64,000 nucleotides of DNA from Aristaeella lactis (GCF_018118585.1 NZ_CP069421.1:124001-188000), one strand, 5' to 3'; positions 14,770-23,850 are shown, counted from the first letter of the stretch. Notes: generated by a model not told the origin, from the letters alone. A program made the numbers and translations.

Positions 14770-16914
14770 ATGGATTTTGTGAACAGACTGGCAGGAGAAT
14801 TCAAGCTGCGGCCGCAGCAGGTGCAGGCAGCGGTGGAACTGCTGGATGCGGGAAATACAATCCCTTTTATCGCGCGGTACCGGAAAGAAGCCACCGGCTC
14901 CCTGGATGACCAGGTGCTGCGGGAACTGGCTGAACGGCTGGAATACCTCCGGAACCTGGAAAAACGCCGGGAGGAGATCGCTTCCTCCCTGGAGGAACAG
15001 GGCGTCCTGACCGACGAACTGAAAGCGCAGCTGGCAAAGGCCGTTACCCTCAGTGAACTGGAGGATATCTACCGTCCCTTCCGGCCGAAACGCCGTACCC
15101 GGGCGACCGTGGCGAAAGAACGGGGACTGGAGCCGCTGGCCCTGTGGCTGATGCTGCAGCAGGCGGGTGATCCCGCAGCGGAAGCGGCAAAGTATATCAA
15201 CCCGGACAAGGAAGTGCCGGACGCGGAGACCGCGCTGGCAGGTGCCCGGGATATCCTTGCTGAAACGGTGAGCGACAGCGCGGAGATCCGGAAGGAACTG
15301 AGGGCACTGCTGAACCGGGAAGGCGTGATCCGCAGCAAGGCTGCCAAAGAAGAGGACAGCGTTTACAGCATGTATTATGACTTCCGGGAACCGGTTCGGA
15401 CGATCGCTGCCCACCGCATCCTGGCGGTGAACCGGGGCGAGCGGGAGGAGTTCCTGAAGGTTTCCCTGGAAGCACCGGAAGAAAAGGCGCAGGAGGTTAT
15501 CCGCAAGGCTTTTGTGCGGAACAGCAGTCCCGCGGCACAGCAGGTGGCTGAAGCCTGCGCGGATGCCTGGGAGCGGCTGGTGTTTCCCTCCCTGGAGCGG
15601 GAGATCCGGAACGACCTGACCGACAGGGCCAACGTCAGTGCCATCAAGGTGTTCAGCGACAACCTGCATCAACTGCTGATGCAGCCGCCCATCAAGGGCA
15701 AGGTGACCCTGGGGGTGGACCCGGGCTTCCGGACAGGCTGCAAACTGGCGGTTGTGGATGAAAACGGCAAGGTGCTGGACACCGGCGTGGGTTATTTCAC
15801 CCTGCCGGGCAACGAAGGCGGCAAGGCCGCGGCGGCGAAGCTGATCAAAAGCTTTGTGAGGAAATACGGGATTACGGCCGTGGCCATCGGCAACGGCACT
15901 GCCAGCCGTGAAAGCGAGCAGTTTATTGTTTCTCTTCTGCCGGAACTGCCGGGTGTGGCCTATATGATCGTCAGTGAGGCGGGCGCTTCCGTTTACAGCG
16001 CCAGCAAACTGGCGGCGGAGGAATTCCCGGACTTTGACGTGACCCAGCGCAGCGCGGTTTCCATAGCCCGCCGCATGCAGGACCCGCTGGCGGAGCTGGT
16101 GAAAATCGATCCGAAGGCCATCGGCGTGGGCCAGTATCAGCATGACCTGAAACAGAATGAACTGACCGCGGCGCTGGACGGTGTTGTGGAGCAGTGCGTG
16201 AACCAGGTGGGCGTAGAAGTCAGCACCGCCTCGGCGGAGCTGCTGAGCCATGTGGCAGGCATCGGCCCGGCCCTGGCGAAGAACATTGTTGCCTATCGGG
16301 AAGAGAACGGGATCGCCAGCCGCACGGCCCTGAAGAAAGTGCCGAAGCTGGGACCGAAAGCGTATGAGCAGTGCGCCGGTTTCCTTCGGGTGATGGACAG
16401 CAAAAACCCGCTGGATGCCACGGCGGTCCACCCGGAAAGCTATGACGCGGCCAAGCTGCTGCTGGAGAAGCTGGGCTATGACCTGAAGGAGATCCGCGGC
16501 GGCGCGGCGGACGTGATCCAGCGGGCCAGCCGCTACGGCCATGAAAAACTGGCGGCGGAGATCGGGGTCGGTCTTCCGACACTGAACGATATGCTCAGCG
16601 AACTGGCCAAGCCCGGCCGGGATCCCCGTGACGAGCTGCCCAAGCCGGTGCTTCGTACGGACGTGCTGGAGATGAAGGACCTGAAGCCCGGTATGGAACT
16701 GACCGGAACGGTGCGGAACGTGATCGACTTCGGCGCCTTCGTGGATATCGGTGTCCATCAGGACGGCCTGGTGCATATCAGCCGCATGGCGGAGAAATTC
16801 ATCAAGCATCCCTCTGAAGTTGTGAAGGTGGGCGACATCGTCAAGGTCTGGGTTGTAAGCGTGGACGAGCAGAAAAAGCGCATTGCCCTGACCATGGTCC
16901 AGGGAAGACAATAA
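14770..16914 (+). CDS. tex: Tex family RNA-binding transcription accessory protein
   Basis: 714 residues with the full Tex layout. It has an N-terminal helical region (FIARYRKEATGSLDD, residues ~36-50), a YqgF/RNase H-like domain (LGVDPGFRTGCKLAVVDENG, ~316-335), helix-hairpin-helix repeats (HVAGIGPALAKNIVAYREENG and the following KVPKLGPKAYEQ), and a C-terminal S1 domain (~640-710, GTVRNVIDFGAFVDIGVHQDG). Tex binds nucleic acid and affects transcription and translation in bacteria. GAGGAGAAC lies upstream of the ATG. There is no terminator before the following cobamide genes, so they may share a transcript. Confidence 0.95.
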   Translation: MDFVNRLAGEFKLRPQQVQAAVELLDAGNTIPFIARYRKEATGSLDDQVLRELAERLEYLRNLEKRREEIASSLEEQGVLTDELKAQLAKAVTLSELEDIYRPFRPKRRTRATVAKERGLEPLALWLMLQQAGDPAAEAAKYINPDKEVPDAETALAGARDILAETVSDSAEIRKELRALLNREGVIRSKAAKEEDSVYSMYYDFREPVRTIAAHRILAVNRGEREEFLKVSLEAPEEKAQEVIRKAFVRNSSPAAQQVAEACADAWERLVFPSLEREIRNDLTDRANVSAIKVFSDNLHQLLMQPPIKGKVTLGVDPGFRTGCKLAVVDENGKVLDTGVGYFTLPGNEGGKAAAAKLIKSFVRKYGITAVAIGNGTASRESEQFIVSLLPELPGVAYMIVSEAGASVYSASKLAAEEFPDFDVTQRSAVSIARRMQDPLAELVKIDPKAIGVGQYQHDLKQNELTAALDGVVEQCVNQVGVEVSTASAELLSHVAGIGPALAKNIVAYREENGIASRTALKKVPKLGPKAYEQCAGFLRVMDSKNPLDATAVHPESYDAAKLLLEKLGYDLKEIRGGAADVIQRASRYGHEKLAAEIGVGLPTLNDMLSELAKPGRDPRDELPKPVLRTDVLEMKDLKPGMELTGTVRNVIDFGAFVDIGVHQDGLVHISRMAEKFIKHPSEVVKVGDIVKVWVVSVDEQKKRIALTMVQGRQ

Positions 16915-16942
16915 GTGATACAGGCTGGAAGGAGGAGAAACT

Positions 16943-17929
16943 GTGATCCACGGTGGTAATGTATGGAACACGGAGAATCCGTCCGACTGGCTTGATTTTT
17001 CCGCAAATCTTCGTCCGGAGGGACCGCCGGACTGGGTGAGCGAAACCCTGCGGTCCACACTGGACGATATCCGGTTCTATCCGGATCCAGACATGAAAAG
17101 AGCCCGCCGGGGACTGGCCGGGTACCTGGGCCTGCCGGAGGAATGCGTTCTTCCGACGGCCGGGGGAACGGCAGCCATTGACCTGGCACTGACATACCGG
17201 ACCGGCTGTGTGTATATTCCGGAGCCGGCCTTCGGGGAATATGCCCGCCGGGCGGAGGCCCACGGACGGGCGCGTGCGTCGTGGAACGGAACCTGCGGCA
17301 GGGGAGACACCCTGATCCTATCCAATCCGGATAATCCCACCGGAAGCGTCCGGACGAAAGAATCGCTGCTGGCCCTTCACCGGAAACTGAACAGCGCCGG
17401 GGCTGAACTGATCGTGGATGAGGCTTTTATTGATTACTGCCCGGAATACAGCTTGCGGGACGCAATCGCGCCGGGGCTGATAATCGTCGGCTCCATGACA
17501 AAGATCCTGGGGATCCCGGGTGTACGGCTTGGCTTTCTGTGTGCTGTTCCTGAAGTGATCCAGTCCCTGCAGGGAAAGATGCTTCCCTGGTCGCTGGGAA
17601 CCCAGGCGGCGGAGATCGCGGCACGCCTGCCGGAACACGCGGACCTGATCCGCCGGGACGCGGAGACAAACCGCCGACGCAGGGAACAGTTTGCCGCGCA
17701 GTTGGAACAGCTTGGCGTGAAGGTCGTGCCTTCCCAAAGCAATTTCCTGCTGGCTGATTTCGGAAGGGATATGACGGAACCGGCAGAAAGACTGAAGGAA
17801 CAGGGAATCCTGATGCGTACCTGCGGGTCTTTCGGGCTGGAAAACAGCTTCCTGCGGCTGGCGGTCAGGACAGAAAAGGAAAACGGGCGGCTGATCGCCG
17901 CACTGGAGGAGATACTGCATGCGCGGTAA
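16943..17929 (+). CDS. cobD: L-threonine-O-3-phosphate decarboxylase (CobD, aminotransferase fold)
   Basis: 328-residue PLP protein of the HisC/CobD group. It begins with the characteristic IHGGNVWN and DWLDFSANLRPEGPP segments. It keeps SNPDNPTG (~117-124), the DEAFIDY motif, the PLP lysine region GSMTKILGIPGVRLGFL and the carboxylate-binding Arg near RLAVRT. In cobamide synthesis the enzyme makes (R)-1-aminopropanol O-2-phosphate for CbiB. The GTG start has GGAGGAGAAA 4-5 bases upstream. It opens a run of nine tightly packed genes. A histidinol-phosphate aminotransferase is the only real alternative, and context speaks against it. Confidence 0.9.
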   Translation: MIHGGNVWNTENPSDWLDFSANLRPEGPPDWVSETLRSTLDDIRFYPDPDMKRARRGLAGYLGLPEECVLPTAGGTAAIDLALTYRTGCVYIPEPAFGEYARRAEAHGRARASWNGTCGRGDTLILSNPDNPTGSVRTKESLLALHRKLNSAGAELIVDEAFIDYCPEYSLRDAIAPGLIIVGSMTKILGIPGVRLGFLCAVPEVIQSLQGKMLPWSLGTQAAEIAARLPEHADLIRRDAETNRRRREQFAAQLEQLGVKVVPSQSNFLLADFGRDMTEPAERLKEQGILMRTCGSFGLENSFLRLAVRTEKENGRLIAALEEILHAR

Positions 17930-19439
17930 ATGCCTGATGATCCAGGGGACAGCTTCCTCTGTCGGCAAAAGCGTGCTTTGTGCCGCTTTCCTGCGCATCC
18001 TGCGCCAGGACGGCCTGAAGGCCGCACCTTTCAAGGCGCAGAACATGTCCCTTAATTCCTTCGCGACCAAAGACGGCCTGGAGATGGGCCGGGCACAGGT
18101 CACCCAGGCGCAGGCGGCCGGTATGGAGCCGGATGTCCGGATGAATCCGGTGCTGCTGAAGCCTACCAGCGACCGGCGCAGCCAGGTGATCATTGAAGGA
18201 AAGGCTGTCGCCAGCATGACGGCGATGGAATACCACCAGTACAAACCGGAACTGCGGAAACGGATCAAAGCCATCTACGAATCACTGGAAAACGAAGTGG
18301 ACTGCGTTGTGATCGAGGGTGCGGGCAGCCCCGCGGAGATCAACCTGCGGGAAGGGGACATTGTGAATATGTCCATGGCGGAAGCCGCTGACGCGCCGGT
18401 CATCCTTGTGGGGGATATTGACCTTGGCGGTGTCTTTGCTTCCCTTTACGGCACGGTGATGCTGCTGACCGAAGAGGAACGGGCCCGGGTGAAGGGCGTG
18501 ATTATCAACAAGTTCCGGGGGGACGTGAAGATCCTGGAACCGGGGCTGCGCATGCTGGAAGAGCGTATTCACATTCCTGTACTGGGCGTGGTGCCCTGGA
18601 TGGATGTGGAGCTGGATGACGAGGACAGCGTTACGGAACGCCTCCGGAAGCAGAGTGGCCGGGGAGATATAGACGTGGCGGTGGTCCGGCTTCGCCATAT
18701 CTCCAACTTTACGGATTTCCAGTCCCTGGCCCTGCAGCCGGGGGCACGGGTGAGATACGCGGAGAACGCGGAGGACCTGGAGAAAGCTGACCTGATCATT
18801 CTGCCCGGCACCAAGAATACCATTGAAGACCTGATCGACCTGCGCAACCGGAAGATGGATGCGGCGATCATCCGCCATGCCCGCCACGGCGGGATGGTGA
18901 TGGGAATCTGCGGCGGATACCAGATGCTCGGAAACGTGCTGCGGGATCCCGGTCATTCCGAGTCGCAGGTGCCGGAAGCAGCAGGACTTGGCCTGCTGGA
19001 TATGGAAGTTGAATTTGAAAAGGAAAAGCGCACCGTCCAGGCAACAGCGACTGTTGAGTGTGGAACATGCTGGCCGGAAAAACTGAACGGGACGCGTGTG
19101 GACGGGTATGAGATCCACACGGGCAGGAACAGCTATGGCCCGGAAGCGTATCCCTGGCTGCGGATCGGCGGGGAGATAGACGGAGTTATGAACGCGCAGG
19201 GCAATGTGCTGGGTACCTACCTGCACGGGCTGTTTGACGACGGCCGTCTGTTTGCCGCAATAGCGGACAGGATCCGGGAACTGCGGGGCGATGCCGGAAA
19301 GGAACAGCAGCCTGTCAGCATGGAGGAATTCCGGGAAAGTGAGTTTGACCGGATTGCCGCCATTGTCCGTGAAAGTGTGGACATGGAGGCTGTATACCGG
19401 ATCATACACGGGGAGGATGTCTCATGCGTTTCGGAATAG
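17919..19439 (+). CDS. cobQ: cobyric acid synthase
   Basis: 506 residues; amidates the corrin ring side chains to give cobyric acid using glutamine and ATP. The N-terminal dethiobiotin-synthase-like ATPase has QGTASSVGKSVL (P-loop) and VIEGAGSPAEINLREGDIVN. The C-terminal glutamine amidotransferase domain has the nucleophile Cys in GICGGYQMLG and the His in TYLHGLFD. It overlaps the preceding gene by 11 bases, with GGAGGAG inside that gene as ribosome site, and overlaps cbiB by 16 bases. Confidence 0.95.
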   Translation: MRGKCLMIQGTASSVGKSVLCAAFLRILRQDGLKAAPFKAQNMSLNSFATKDGLEMGRAQVTQAQAAGMEPDVRMNPVLLKPTSDRRSQVIIEGKAVASMTAMEYHQYKPELRKRIKAIYESLENEVDCVVIEGAGSPAEINLREGDIVNMSMAEAADAPVILVGDIDLGGVFASLYGTVMLLTEEERARVKGVIINKFRGDVKILEPGLRMLEERIHIPVLGVVPWMDVELDDEDSVTERLRKQSGRGDIDVAVVRLRHISNFTDFQSLALQPGARVRYAENAEDLEKADLIILPGTKNTIEDLIDLRNRKMDAAIIRHARHGGMVMGICGGYQMLGNVLRDPGHSESQVPEAAGLGLLDMEVEFEKEKRTVQATATVECGTCWPEKLNGTRVDGYEIHTGRNSYGPEAYPWLRIGGEIDGVMNAQGNVLGTYLHGLFDDGRLFAAIADRIRELRGDAGKEQQPVSMEEFRESEFDRIAAIVRESVDMEAVYRIIHGEDVSCVSE

Positions 19440-20365
19440 CCGCGCTGATCGCCGGGTTTATCCTGGACCTGTTGCTGGGTGATCCGGAATGGCTTTATCA
19501 TCCGGTGCGGCTGATCGGCGGACTGATCTCCCGGCTGGAAAAACGGCTGCGTGCCCGGGGCGGAAACCTGCGCCGGAGCGCGGTGATCCTGACGGTTACC
19601 ACTTTGCTTGTGACCATGGCCGTTACGGCAGGAATCCTTGTCCTGCTGCAGCTGCTGGGCAGAATTCCGCTGTTTATCGGAATGGCGCTGCTGGACTGGA
19701 TGGGAATCGCCGTGACCTGCATGGCCAAAGAAGCCCGGGGTGTCGGCAAGGCGCTGGAGAAGGGTCTGCCCGAGGCACGGAAACAGATAGCCCGCATTGT
19801 GGGAAGGGATACCCAGAACCTCAGCGGGGAAGAAATTATCAAAGCCACGGTGGAAACGGTTGCCGAGAACACAACGGACGGGGTGATTTCCCCGCTGTTC
19901 TGGGCACTGCTTGGCGGACCGGTCCTCCTGTGGGGATTCAAGGCGGCCAACACGCTGGACTCCATGGTGGGCTACATGGATGAGAAGTACCGGGATATCG
20001 GCTGGAGCAGCGCGAAACTGGATGACATACTGAACTATATTCCGGCACGGCTGACGGCACTGCTGATGATCCTGGCGGCGTTTCTGACGGGAATGGACGG
20101 CCCAAACGCGTTCCGGATCGTGCGCCGGGACCACGCGAACCATAAAAGTCCGAACTGCGCCTGGAGTGAGGCGGCAGCGGCGGGAGCCATGCATATCCAG
20201 CTGGGCGGGACGCATGAATACTTCGGGAAACCGGTGGAAAAACCGACCATCGGTGACGCGGATCGGCCCGCGGAGCGGGAGGATATCCGCCGGGCAAACC
20301 GGCTTCTGTATGTGACAAGCGGCCTGATGATACTGATCATCGCTGCCGCGGGAGTTTTGCTGTAA
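19424..20365 (+). CDS. cbiB: adenosylcobinamide-phosphate synthase CbiB
   Basis: 313-residue membrane protein that couples cobyric acid to aminopropanol phosphate. CbiB features: the start ALIAGFILDLLLGDPEWLYHPV, ETVAENTTDGVISPLFWALLGG, the KAANTLDSMVGYM segment and a C-terminal SEAAAAGAMHIQLGG. About four to five membrane segments are present. GGGGAGG precedes the ATG inside cobQ. (In some nomenclatures this gene is called cobD; I reserve that name for the decarboxylase at 16943.). Confidence 0.95.
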   Translation: MRFGIAALIAGFILDLLLGDPEWLYHPVRLIGGLISRLEKRLRARGGNLRRSAVILTVTTLLVTMAVTAGILVLLQLLGRIPLFIGMALLDWMGIAVTCMAKEARGVGKALEKGLPEARKQIARIVGRDTQNLSGEEIIKATVETVAENTTDGVISPLFWALLGGPVLLWGFKAANTLDSMVGYMDEKYRDIGWSSAKLDDILNYIPARLTALLMILAAFLTGMDGPNAFRIVRRDHANHKSPNCAWSEAAAAGAMHIQLGGTHEYFGKPVEKPTIGDADRPAEREDIRRANRLLYVTSGLMILIIAAAGVLL

Positions 20366-20388
20366 CAGCAGGGAAGGGAGTGAACAGG

Positions 20389-20673
20389 ATGGAAGAGAAA
20401 AGGGATGCCAGCCGGTTTTTCCAGAACCGGGAATGCAGGTTTTTCCCGTGCCACAAGGGTGTGGCGGAAGAGGAGTTCAACTGCCTGTTCTGCTACTGCC
20501 CCCTGTATACGCTCGGAAGGAAATGCGGCGGAAACTATACCTATACGGATAAAGGGATCAAAAGCTGCAAGGACTGCACTTTCCCGCATATCGCGGATAA
20601 TTATGAAAGACTGACCGGCCGCTTCCGGGAGATCGCGGAGGTGGTCCGGCGGATGGATGAGGCAGAAGGATGA
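20389..20673 (+). CDS. cysteine-rich small-domain protein of cobamide operons
   Basis: 94 residues with nine Cys, in the order CRFFPCHK, CLFCYCPLY, KCGG, SCKDCTFPH. This matches the cysteine-rich small domain (PF04071 type), found next to or fused with cobamide genes. A zinc or Fe-S site is likely, but no reaction is established. I chose the ATG at 20389, 9 bases after GGGAAGGGAG, over a GTG at 20380 that would leave no room for the ribosome site. It lies between cbiB and cobT, and its stop overlaps the cobT start (ATGA). Confidence 0.75.
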   Translation: MEEKRDASRFFQNRECRFFPCHKGVAEEEFNCLFCYCPLYTLGRKCGGNYTYTDKGIKSCKDCTFPHIADNYERLTGRFREIAEVVRRMDEAEG

Positions 20674-21689
20674 ATGCACAGGAACAGGCCCGCAGGCGCT
20701 GGGACAGCATCGCGAAGCCGCTTCATTCCCTTGGCCGGCTGGAGGACCTGGTGGTTCAGATTGCCGGGATCACGCAGACCGCGGACGTGCGGATCGACAA
20801 GCGGTGCGCGCTTGTTTTCTGCGGTGACCACGGCGTTGTTAAGGAAGGGGTCAGCCAGGCCGGAAGCGAAGTGACGGCGCTGGTAGCCCGCAGCATCGCG
20901 GAGGGAACGGGCAACATCAACCTGATGGCTGACGCGGCCCGGGCCGATGTGTTCGCGGTCGATATGGGCATGCTCACCGAAGTGGAAGGGACCGTCAACC
21001 GGCGGGTCGGTGCCGGAACGGCTGACATCGCGGAAGGCCCCGCCATGACGCGGGAACAGGCGGAGCAGGCACTGCAGGCCGGCATGGAGATGATACGGGA
21101 CCTGCGGGACAAGGGGTACCAAATCGCGGTCATCGGGGAAATGGGCATCGGCAACACGACAGCGGCCAGCGTGGTGGCTTCCGTGCTGCTGGACATGCCC
21201 GCGGAGCAGGTGACCGGACGGGGTGCCGGCCTTTCGGACGCCGGGCTGAAAAGAAAGATCGAAGTGATCCGGCAGGCGGTCCGGGTCAATCATCCGGACG
21301 CGTCAGATCCGACGGATGTGCTGGCGAAACTGGGCGGCTTTGAGATCGCCGGGATGGCAGGCGCTTTCCTGGGCGGATATCAGTATCATATACCCGTTGT
21401 GACAGACGGGATGATCCCCTCTGTGGCGGCACTCGCGGCTGTCCGGATTTGCCCGGAGGCGGTATCCGCCATCCTGCCGGGACACGTGAGCAAAGAACCC
21501 GTGGATCAGATCATCATGAAGGAACTGAATATGGAACCGGTGATCGATGCCCGGATGGCGCTGGGAGAGGGAACCGGCGGCATACTGCTGCTGCCCCTGC
21601 TGGATATGGCGCTGCGGGTTTATCACGGCCCCCATACCTTTGATGGACTGGGCATGGAACCCTATACGCCCCAGGGAGGAAAGCAATGA
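20670..21689 (+). CDS. cobT: nicotinate-nucleotide-dimethylbenzimidazole phosphoribosyltransferase
   Basis: 339-residue CobT. It activates the lower-ligand base (dimethylbenzimidazole or another base) to its alpha-riboside phosphate using nicotinate mononucleotide. Visible landmarks are LGRLEDLVVQIAGI near the start, FCGDHGVVKEGVS, the nucleotide loop EMGIGNTTAASVV, and the C-terminal LGEGTGGILLLPLLDMAL containing the catalytic Glu. ATGA overlap with the upstream Cys-rich gene and a 4-base overlap with cobU indicate coupled translation. Confidence 0.95.
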   Translation: MNAQEQARRRWDSIAKPLHSLGRLEDLVVQIAGITQTADVRIDKRCALVFCGDHGVVKEGVSQAGSEVTALVARSIAEGTGNINLMADAARADVFAVDMGMLTEVEGTVNRRVGAGTADIAEGPAMTREQAEQALQAGMEMIRDLRDKGYQIAVIGEMGIGNTTAASVVASVLLDMPAEQVTGRGAGLSDAGLKRKIEVIRQAVRVNHPDASDPTDVLAKLGGFEIAGMAGAFLGGYQYHIPVVTDGMIPSVAALAAVRICPEAVSAILPGHVSKEPVDQIIMKELNMEPVIDARMALGEGTGGILLLPLLDMALRVYHGPHTFDGLGMEPYTPQGGKQ

Positions 21690-22201
21690 TCGTACTGGTA
21701 ACAGGCGGCAGCGGCTGCGGCAAGTCCACCTGGGCGGAGAAGCTGATGGATAACCTGCAGTATGACCGGCGCTTCTATATCGCCACCATGCAGGTGTATG
21801 ACGAGGAATCCCGGCAGCGGGTTGCCCGGCACCGGGCCCAGCGGGCGGATAAAAACTTTGTAACCATAGAATGTGAAAAAGACCTGGACAGCGTGAAGAT
21901 TCCGGAGGGGAGTGCTGTTCTGCTGGAAGACCTGGTAAACCTGACTGCCAATGAGATGTTTGACAATGGGGACGTTTCACGGATCATTCCGGCGATCCGG
22001 CGTCTGGCGGCCCGGTGCAGCTGGCTGGTGATGGTGACCAATGACCTGTTTTCCGACGGGGAGGAGTATTCCCTCTCTGTGAAGGAATACCTACGCTGCC
22101 TGGCGGAGATCAACCGGCAGGCGGCTGAGATGGCTGACTGCGCCGTGGAAGTTGTGTATTCTGTTCCGGTTGCGCTGAAAGGAGAACTGCCATGCGTTTG
22201 A
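21686..22201 (+). CDS. cobU: adenosylcobinamide kinase/guanylyltransferase
   Basis: 171 residues. The P-loop GGSGCGKST is at residues 7-15, and the guanylylated His is H49 in ARHRAQR, as in CobU/CobP. The usual NEVGxGIVP motif of the family is replaced by TNDLFSDGEEYS, so this copy is divergent in its second half. It phosphorylates adenosylcobinamide and adds GMP. GGAGG lies 8 bases upstream. A second, shorter CobU-like gene that keeps NEVG but lost the P-loop follows at 22950. Confidence 0.88.
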   Translation: MIVLVTGGSGCGKSTWAEKLMDNLQYDRRFYIATMQVYDEESRQRVARHRAQRADKNFVTIECEKDLDSVKIPEGSAVLLEDLVNLTANEMFDNGDVSRIIPAIRRLAARCSWLVMVTNDLFSDGEEYSLSVKEYLRCLAEINRQAAEMADCAVEVVYSVPVALKGELPCV

Positions 22202-22953
22202 TCCGTTCTTTCCTGATCGCGTTTTCCACCTATTCCCGGATTCCGGTTCCTCAGGTGGAGTGGACAGAGGAAAACCGGCGCTATGCTATGTGCTTCTTTC
22301 CGCTTATCGGAGCGGTGCTGGGACTGATCCTGTGGGGATGGCTGGCCCTGTGTGACGCGCTGCGGATCGGTGCTTTCCTGCGCGGCGCGGTCGCGGCGCT
22401 CCTGCCGCTGCTTGTGACAGGCGGGATCCACATGGACGGGTATATGGACGTGACGGACGCGCTGGCCTCCTGGCAGCCAAAGGAAAAACGGCTGGAGATC
22501 CTGAAGGACAGCCATGCCGGTGCCTTCGCGGTGATGGGCTGCGCCGGATACCTGCTGCTTTCCGCGGCACTGTTCAGCGAGGCGCGGGCGGCTGACGGGC
22601 TGAAACTGCTCTGCGTGTTTGTGCTGTCCCGGACGCTGAGCGCCCTGGCGCTGACGATCTTCCGGAACGCGCGCCCGCAGGGCATGCTGGACGACTTTTC
22701 CAGGACCGCACAGCGGCGGATGATCCTGGTGAGCGGCATGATCTATGGAATTGTATGTGTCGCCATCTGGGGGCTGACAGGCGGCTGGCTTGCGCTGATC
22801 TGCCCGGCGGCAGCCGCTCTCTGCCTGCTGTATTACCGGCATATGGCCTATAAACAGTTCGGCGGCGTGACCGGAGACCTGGCAGGCTGGTTCCTGCAGG
22901 TTACGGAGCTGGCGCTGGCGGCGGTGGTTGTGATGGGAGGGAAACTGCTGTGA
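22192..22953 (+). CDS. cobS: adenosylcobinamide-GDP ribazoletransferase (cobalamin synthase)
   Basis: 253-residue membrane protein joining AdoCbi-GDP with alpha-ribazole (phosphate). CobS landmarks: FSTYSRIPVPQVEW at the N-terminus, GGIHMDGYMDVTDAL with the metal-binding HxDG/D, KDSHAGAFAVMG, and GGVTGDLAGW near the C-terminus. About six membrane segments. It overlaps cobU by 10 bases, with AAGGAG upstream. Confidence 0.95.
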   Translation: MRLIRSFLIAFSTYSRIPVPQVEWTEENRRYAMCFFPLIGAVLGLILWGWLALCDALRIGAFLRGAVAALLPLLVTGGIHMDGYMDVTDALASWQPKEKRLEILKDSHAGAFAVMGCAGYLLLSAALFSEARAADGLKLLCVFVLSRTLSALALTIFRNARPQGMLDDFSRTAQRRMILVSGMIYGIVCVAIWGLTGGWLALICPAAAALCLLYYRHMAYKQFGGVTGDLAGWFLQVTELALAAVVVMGGKLL

Positions 22954-23279
22954 AACTGTATATCGGCGGAGCGTACCAGGGCCAGGAGGAACTGGCGCGA
23001 CAGGAGAATCCTTCCGCGGAGATCTTTCCGGATTTCCATGAGCGGATCCGGAAGGCTGTACTGGCGGAAAAACAGGATCCCAGGGCATTTGCGGAACAGT
23101 TCTGCGCAGAACATCCGGACGCGGTTGTCACAGCCAATGAAGTCGGGGCAGGTGTTGTGCCCATGGCCGCGGAAGACCGGGCATTCCGGGAAGCGGTCGG
23201 CCGCGCCCTGTGCGTGATCGCCGGGAAAGCGGAGCAGGTGACACGGTGCACCTGCGGGATCGGGGTGAGGATCAAATGA
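22950..23279 (+). CDS. truncated CobU-like protein lacking the P-loop lysine
   Basis: 109 residues, start GTG overlapping the cobS stop, with GGGAGGG upstream. The C-terminal half matches the CobU family: TANEVGAGVVPMAAEDRAFR, then GRALCVIAGKAEQVTRCTCG and IGVRIK. The N-terminus keeps the family's first strand (LYIGGAYQGQEEL), but the P-loop GKS is GQE and the His motif is missing. It is about 65 residues shorter than a full CobU. It cannot bind nucleotide phosphate in the usual way. It may be a partner subunit of the CobU at 21686, which has the opposite set of motifs, or a decaying duplicate. It starts and stops cleanly inside the operon (ATGA overlap with cobC). Confidence 0.7.
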   Translation: MKLYIGGAYQGQEELARQENPSAEIFPDFHERIRKAVLAEKQDPRAFAEQFCAEHPDAVVTANEVGAGVVPMAAEDRAFREAVGRALCVIAGKAEQVTRCTCGIGVRIK

Positions 23280-23830
23280 GGTGGATCCTGATCCGGCACG
23301 GAAAGACCCGGGGCAACCTGGAAGGCCGGTACATCGGCTGCCGCAGTGATGAGAACCTGTGCGCTGAAGGCATTGAAGAACTGAAACAGGGTACTTATCC
23401 GGCGGCGGGGAAGGTATATACCAGCCCGATGCGCCGCTGCCTGGAAACAGCGGAACTGCTGTATCCGGGAATTCCCGCGGAGGAGGTTCCTGATTTCAGG
23501 GAATGTGATTTCGGCGAATTCGAAGGGAAAAACTACGCGGAACTGAACGGACGCAAAGACTACCAGGCGTGGATCGATTCCGGCGGTGAACTGCCTTTTC
23601 CGGGCGGGGAAAGCCGGGCAGAGTTTGCTGCCCGCTGCCTGGAAGCGTTTGAGACAATACGAAAAAAAGCGCCGCAGGAAGACTGCGCGCTTGTTGTACA
23701 CGGCGGTACGGTGATGGCGATTATGGAACAGTATGCGATGCCGCGTAAACCGTTTTATGATTACCAGGTTCCGAACGGCTGCGGATTCATCCTGGAAGAG
23801 GACGGAACCTGGACACAGATCCGGCGGTGA
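23276..23830 (+). CDS. cobC: alpha-ribazole phosphatase, histidine phosphatase family
   Basis: 184 residues. The start at 23276 overlaps the previous stop (ATGA). The histidine-phosphatase motif LIRHGKTRGNLEGRYIG has catalytic H8; the second His is in LVVHGGTVMAI, and ECDFGEFEGKNYAEL is typical of CobC. It removes phosphate from alpha-ribazole phosphate or adenosylcobalamin phosphate in the last steps of the pathway. Family members also include phosphoglycerate mutases, but the operon position supports CobC. The stop codon lies in the loop of a terminator. Confidence 0.9.
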   Translation: MRWILIRHGKTRGNLEGRYIGCRSDENLCAEGIEELKQGTYPAAGKVYTSPMRRCLETAELLYPGIPAEEVPDFRECDFGEFEGKNYAELNGRKDYQAWIDSGGELPFPGGESRAEFAARCLEAFETIRKKAPQEDCALVVHGGTVMAIMEQYAMPRKPFYDYQVPNGCGFILEEDGTWTQIRR

Positions 23831-23850
23831 TCCCGCCGGTTTTTATTTTT
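23821..23850. terminator. terminator at the end of the cobamide operon
   Basis: CCGGCGG (23821-23827) pairs with CCGCCGG (23833-23839) around TGATC, followed by TTTTTATTTTT. The convergent btuD gene ends 4 bases after the stem. Confidence 0.85.

Noticed and set aside
14545-17058. 837-codon minus-strand frame opposite tex
   Set aside because: It is antisense to a textbook Tex protein with all domains; high GC at codon position 3 produces such shadows.
16943-17929. Histidinol-phosphate aminotransferase (hisC)
   Set aside because: Same fold, but the N-terminal HGGN motif and the surrounding cobamide genes favour the threonine-phosphate decarboxylase.
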